Virus record (IMG/VR): IMGVR_UViG_3300025138_000228
Span: 1 to 29,427 of that record
Strand: one strand, 5' to 3'
DNA length: 29,427 nucleotides
From: a virus
The notes beneath the pieces are model-generated. The model was not told the origin of the DNA and searched no databases. It saw only the letters and a program-made list of their open reading frames with translations. Position numbers and translations under genes: made by a program. Shown here in pieces: positions 27,301 to 29,427 of this stretch. Numbering within the stretch: position 1 is the first letter of the stretch; each line of letters begins with the position of its first letter.

Positions 27301-28692
27301 GGAAATAATTTTGTAGATTCTTTAAATGATATGCTTTACAGAATGGAGTTTGGTAGAGGAAAATCAACTTCATCTAGAATAGAAACAGCTTGGCTTAACT
27401 GGGTTAACAACTCTGTAGGAGCTATTATGTTTTTCAACATGCGTTCTGCAGTTCTTCAAACAATATCCTCTTTTAACTACGTTAATTGGACTGATAACAA
27501 CCCCGCTAAAGCGGCTTTAGCTTTTGCTAACTTTCCTCAGTTTTTAAAAGACTTTGGAATGATATTTAATTCTGATTATTTAAAAGAAAGAAGATCTGGA
27601 AACAGGCAAGATGTTAACATGAACGAGCTTACTGTTTATTTAAAAGGTAAGCAAAACAAAGCAAAAGCTATAATAGCTTTTTTACTAGAAAAAGGATTTG
27701 CACCCACACAAATAGCTGATAGCTTTGCAATATCTTCAGGTGGTGCTATTTTTTATAGAAATAGAGTTAAAACATATATAAAAGAAGGTTTTTCCCAAGA
27801 AGCTGCTGAGCAAAAAGCATTTAATGATTTTGAAAATAAAACAGAAAAAGGACAACAATCTTCAAGACCAGATCTTATATCAGAACAACAAGCTGGTGGT
27901 TTAGGTAAATTATTATTAGCTTTTAAAAATACTCCTATGCAGTATAATAGGTTGATGATAAAAGCTATATTAGATATAAAAAACAAAAGAGGTAGTACAA
28001 GGGAAAATTTATCTAAAATAGCTTATTACGGTTTTATTCAAAATGTTATATTTGGAGCTTTGCAATCAGCTTTATTTGCCGCGTTGGGAGATGAAGATGA
28101 GTGGGATACAAAAACAGAAAGAATTGCTAATGGCATGATAGATACTATACTTAACGGTTTGGGTTTAACTGGAGCAGTCGCTGTTACGTTAAAAAATGCA
28201 TATCTTACTTATAGGAAGCAAAATGAAAAAGGTTGGAATGCAGATCACACTTACACTATACTTCAGTTTGCTAATTTATCACCAACAATAGGCTCTAAGC
28301 TTAGAAAACTATACGGATCTATAACAACAGAAAAATATAATAGAAAAGCTATTGAAGAGATGGGTTTTAGTATAGAAAACCCTTTGTTTAATTCTTTTGC
28401 TAGTTTATGCTCCGCTCTTACAAACATACCTACGGATAGAATGGTTCAGAAAATTCAAAACATTATATTAGCTTCAGACTCAGAAACAGAAGCAATGAAT
28501 AAGATTGGTTTACTTATGGGTTGGAATCCTTGGGATCTTAACATAGAAACAAAAGCAAAAAAAGTTAAAACAAAGTTAAAAGAAGAGGAAAAAGCTAAGA
28601 AAAAACAATGCACTGCTATTAAAAGTAAAGGTGGTAGATGTAATAATAAAACAACTAATAAATCAGGTCTTTGTTATGCTCACATCAAATAA
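21310..28692 (+). CDS. giant large-polyvalent-type virion protein with zincin motif
   Basis: The protein is 2460 aa. I chose ATG 21310, not the upstream in-frame ATG 21250, because it lies one base after the previous stop and gives the typical MAEK start. In order: an acidic region (Glu-rich at 181-205); a hydrophobic stretch at 401-420; REGITEW and a Gly-rich hydrophobic patch (about 575-595); helical coils (620-760); a zincin-like site H833-E-A-A-H837 with candidate third ligand E892/E893 in NTQEEF; FSL motifs at 973 and 1768; a sigma region 2-like helix (about 1023-1044). A conserved C-terminal part (1790-2270) contains VGAIMFFNMRSAVLQTISSF, PTQIADSFAISSGG and LLAFKNTPMQYNRLM. A Cys/His tail ends the protein (C2434, C2444, C2455, H2458). 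The C-terminal part matches giant proteins I recall from marine phages. It is probably ejected with the DNA; activity is unproven. Confidence 0.75.
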   Translation: MAEKIEENLLEKNLTPQQIKLAEVIANMERDNVEQSVIQQNIPAIKKEIEQTTSNTDYVYGAPVPKEIKPFFTNEKFNNEANEEEVVEEVVEEEKTIKEKIGSFNVYKGTTLADLLSDPVEQEVNDDFKTLPVAEPDNTRVVLGPEIEVVEVFDDSQYWDENTNTVKSDVDEFFDDGEFTEEEETEELEEEEKEEEEEEVNEEKKFMGNNFFFKMLRIGVDATKESEIKESLEAVSTIWKNIPLSFKQSYYTTKLLTNKQISEITKGSSDYDNIENLIKMDIEGGNLGFSTENPFGIDNSTFDADGGVHWVSPQGETVDLNVMRRLDKESVGRNIEDLQSLSNKRIENGWKVVYKRSGKEVGYKYRAWQLSQFEKIIELEAKKIKPKVSFVQGYKQEDASMFIGSVFLAISSLLETMLPAIATRGVSLYPQIVTPKYVEYNREKARSLYPELSEMDAIEKLIRSEQEEFITPLVLGFAELALEKIGITGISNSIKLMKPGGLRLLTTITTSGSREGITEWAQLGTTIINREVARLEGEQEKRIKDGLERTMSNSQVFEEAGKIALTAMCSEEGLENFLLGFVGGTFASSTGAMINRALRMDPASINFVNSKISEVARLKSIISESISPKVKALLQKKIDKIIKELTDHVNVSKKLQAYLTKDEKTNLLSFLNEYSRLSAKAIDEKMDYFLNFEINGKTIAELAKEENLSLMGYLEKYEPQMAKDLKLILQNIEEEKLAIHNQINDVKDRANQRMIEDGLQGVENIVKSEGGKIVVFNTEQELNDHIEKNRGKKGYTSEEINKMRKADGFQIGNIMFINKHIAINVGAISVAQHEAAHFLFGKHFRDSQGNITAEGLVVINNFKNSLSVKAYNSILQRLKGAGYNLSDLNTQEEFLTMYIDGIIKGDFKASSKSMRILGKALMGIMKSKGYENIRFDNWQDIQLWLENYIKQRNTSSDPIKRKTPTEDKSNTSFSLTDLKPKTNSFGKTDQTTFNNSGVNKVVEYLYGKLDGLIMKYVSSEVKRLDDFKQEDYLQDTYIQLIKHIKTFKVAEYNEDGTRKLNQDGEQIGNDDLFGFIVAYARLKGLDVTKKLDFNFVQRLDDENSFIDDVAADDVLDLDLAIEEDVTFSKLRKILGIEKGSALYKKIIEAVKTIIPGEISSVNSPEFKAILAKYFQDKFFDDIKRIIGGSPGKQSYKDFIINNAKALYDVFSQQVFNKSFQDFIIQTETNISPTRVDEAIREGLLPKGTSRTSGPDLFKKLPWNEDTQTKWVDNFLNPTKGRPASKQNSLIEALSLIIGFDAVMETISSKEFKETNDIALSTIATIGLKIDRGLNVRFSNTTLNINNFDAQKAGDMVRYVRGFIPYEVSPEDLTVELNAEFPNASKETIDFVVLMYDKAFIANSESTRFKVQVNNDPDISDATKKKIKDVKNLRYDEQALEDLYLQAFTIATTLGPNVMKIIGYDWLGFTSRVMDSAKLKESGLSGKYYEKLEDLKAAVENSENITLPKGLNLSKIRLMNKKYSIFKAVEKILFDGDSKIDGSNIKWKKAELAKLSVQIKEAGKANIMLAKLLAKTLITTSNDDASIIQLLQTQTSIVSGFRALTTLDLITVLEGSQKPGESHPYFQMELDIAKKAVHGPKYKIKELRGKPKYPTEELAIAAAITALGTKGEHAAANANTMAKIASLRAKYLKDKSIDLDGELDKIFANHGQIHTTKGVTNIIDDEGGATNAMDWLRAMLTELRDDMFSSDGKTAEDVIIEKQDNNVRFSLSVDFNKILEQNEGIKAEATYSPAQGQIQGRSIVRFWDYVYPPSAYDLELFLYRIIGKGELGEKQMKFFKAAILDPYDRAYQKINKEAQRVKSEYKALLKKLPLVKKSLNKTVKGSKFTIDQAIRVAIWTDMGVNMQELGLSKRDQKILVDAVNSDQELLDFKNSLKDLNLNNGEYVLPTEYWTVENIAYDLDSGVNKTSRAKFLAEWKENVEQIFSSENKNKLRTIYGNNFVDSLNDMLYRMEFGRGKSTSSRIETAWLNWVNNSVGAIMFFNMRSAVLQTISSFNYVNWTDNNPAKAALAFANFPQFLKDFGMIFNSDYLKERRSGNRQDVNMNELTVYLKGKQNKAKAIIAFLLEKGFAPTQIADSFAISSGGAIFYRNRVKTYIKEGFSQEAAEQKAFNDFENKTEKGQQSSRPDLISEQQAGGLGKLLLAFKNTPMQYNRLMIKAILDIKNKRGSTRENLSKIAYYGFIQNVIFGALQSALFAALGDEDEWDTKTERIANGMIDTILNGLGLTGAVAVTLKNAYLTYRKQNEKGWNADHTYTILQFANLSPTIGSKLRKLYGSITTEKYNRKAIEEMGFSIENPLFNSFASLCSALTNIPTDRMVQKIQNIILASDSETEAMNKIGLLMGWNPWDLNIETKAKKVKTKLKEEEKAKKKQCTAIKSKGGRCNNKTTNKSGLCYAHIK

Positions 28693-28695
28693 GAC

Positions 28696-29244
28696 GTGAA
28701 AAAACTATTAGTACTTTTAATGTTTGTTTCTTGTACTAAAAGCGTTGATGATCTTGGCTTTAGAACCTATATTATACCCGAAGGTCAACACAGGTCTGGT
28801 TCTTATTTTAATCACCCTGACAACTCTAGAATTAACTTTCAGTTTATACTTGATGAGTCAGCAGAGTATACAACTGAAATACCAGAAAACCAATATGATG
28901 TTAACAAAATATATGGTTTTAGTGATTTTGGCAAAACACATAAAAAATACTCTATAAGGTTGGGTTGGAGATTTGTAAAAGGTAATGTAGAGCTTTGTTG
29001 GTTGAAACGTGAAAATAGCAACAACTCGTCTGGCTTTATAAGAAATATAGAGCTAAATGAAATATATAGTGCTGTTATTGATATAAATACGTTTTATTAT
29101 GTAATAGTAGTTAACAATGATACCACAATGGTCCGTAGACGACCTGATGGTTTTTGGGGTACGATAAGAAGATATTATTTATACCCTTATTTTGGTGGCA
29201 ATGAATTTGCGCCGCATGATATAACAATTAAAATAAAAGAATGA
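28696..29244 (+). CDS. putative phage lipoprotein, beta-sandwich type
   Basis: This is a GTG-start gene of 182 codons. The GTG is preferred because only it supplies the charged KK and hydrophobic stretch KKLLVLLMFVSC; the lipobox is FVS-C13, slightly non-canonical with Phe at -3. The mature part is aromatic and beta-rich: NQYDVNKIYGFSDFG, KYSIRLGWRFVKGNVELCW, and a C-terminus YLYPYFGGNEFAPHDITIKI. I recall this PYFGG..APHDI ending from small proteins of phages and Bacteroidetes, without known function. It would be anchored in the host envelope. It begins three bases after the giant gene's stop, in the same frame, and overlaps the next gene by ATGA, so it is co-transcribed with the virion operon. 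Superinfection exclusion or virion surface display are possibilities only. Confidence 0.6.
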   Translation: MKKLLVLLMFVSCTKSVDDLGFRTYIIPEGQHRSGSYFNHPDNSRINFQFILDESAEYTTEIPENQYDVNKIYGFSDFGKTHKKYSIRLGWRFVKGNVELCWLKRENSNNSSGFIRNIELNEIYSAVIDINTFYYVIVVNNDTTMVRRRPDGFWGTIRRYYLYPYFGGNEFAPHDITIKIKE

Positions 29245-29427
29245 AAAAACTAATTATAATAATATGTATAGCATTGACAGCTTGCACAGCGCCAAAAGAT
29301 TGTTGTGCACAGGTTGATTTTAAAAAAATATTTAAGTTTTCAACTTTTTATGCTGCAGCAAACGGTGGTAACTCTATATCTGATGTAGATATTTTTTCAG
29401 TTACTGATGGTTTAAACACAGTTACAG
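29241..29427 (+). CDS. putative lipoprotein, 5' part (runs off the window)
   Basis: The ATG at 29241 overlaps the preceding TGA (ATGA), indicating translational coupling. The first 62 residues are visible. A classic lipoprotein signal MKKLIIIICIALTAC has lipobox LTA-C15, followed by a Cys pair (C21, C22). The mature start is FKKIFKFSTFYAAANGGNSI with SDVDIFSVTDGL. I recall that FSTFYAA.NGGNS pattern from conserved proteins of marine flavophages located near the giant internal protein; no function is known to me. A signal-peptidase-I cut near CCA-Q is an alternative reading. The frame is open to the right edge. Confidence 0.65.
   Translation, partial: MKKLIIIICIALTACTAPKDCCAQVDFKKIFKFSTFYAAANGGNSISDVDIFSVTDGLNTVT

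Noticed and set aside
21310-28692. Tape measure protein for a long tail
   Set aside because: The sequence has no tape-measure-like repeats, contains a zincin site and a conserved large polyvalent-type C-terminus, and no tail tube, sheath or chaperone genes are near.
28724-28957. Alternative + strand frame overlapping the first lipoprotein gene
   Set aside because: The main frame has a signal peptide, coupling to both neighbours and a recognisable C-terminal motif. This frame is its shadow.

Overview
The window is an AT-rich stretch of a tailed double-stranded DNA phage genome, essentially all of it the virion (packaging, head, short tail, ejected proteins) module. Every convincing gene is on the + strand and they are tightly packed. 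I see no tRNA, rRNA, CRISPR, IS element, integrase, replication gene or recognisable lysis gene. Host inference: almost no start codon has a Shine-Dalgarno sequence; starts sit in A/T-rich leaders. There are two lipoprotein-like signal peptides at the right end, and a tail protein carries a Cys-Asn-Tyr-Pro-Asp type motif that I associate with marine Bacteroidetes proteins. Together these point to a phage of a (probably marine) Bacteroidota / flavobacterial host. That is an inference; no host gene is present.

Layout. 1-81 is the tail end of an unknown gene. 81-4699 holds the terminase large subunit and a long portal protein. 4728-7412 holds an acidic scaffold-like protein and the major capsid protein, closed by a strong UUCG-loop terminator (about 7425-7461). 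7484-10002 holds a conserved virion protein and two head-tail connector (ring/adaptor) candidates, with a GC-rich stem-loop at 8335-8375. 10006-18345 holds a 1998-aa nozzle/muzzle-type tail protein, a 651-aa beta-rich adhesin-like protein whose domains resemble the end of the 1998-aa protein, and a 123-aa virion-associated protein. 18387-21308 holds a cupin-fold protein, a T7 gp14-like internal protein and a low-complexity 601-aa internal protein. 21310-28692 is one giant gene (2460 aa), a large polyvalent-type virion protein with an HEAAH zincin motif. 28696-29427 holds two lipoprotein-like genes, the second running off the window.

How they fit: terminase and portal package DNA into a capsid built from MCP on the scaffold. 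The connector proteins plus the 1998-aa protein form a short podovirus-like tail, since no tail tube, sheath or tape-measure gene is seen. The 651/123-aa proteins probably decorate it. The 212/601/2460-aa proteins are best read as internal proteins ejected with the DNA. The organisation is compatible with crAss-like or related marine flavophage podoviruses, but I cannot assign a family without a search. Most genes fall in unbroken transcription units. Larger gaps, several with an AT-only TTATATTATG start leader, precede the scaffold, the post-MCP gene and the cupin gene.
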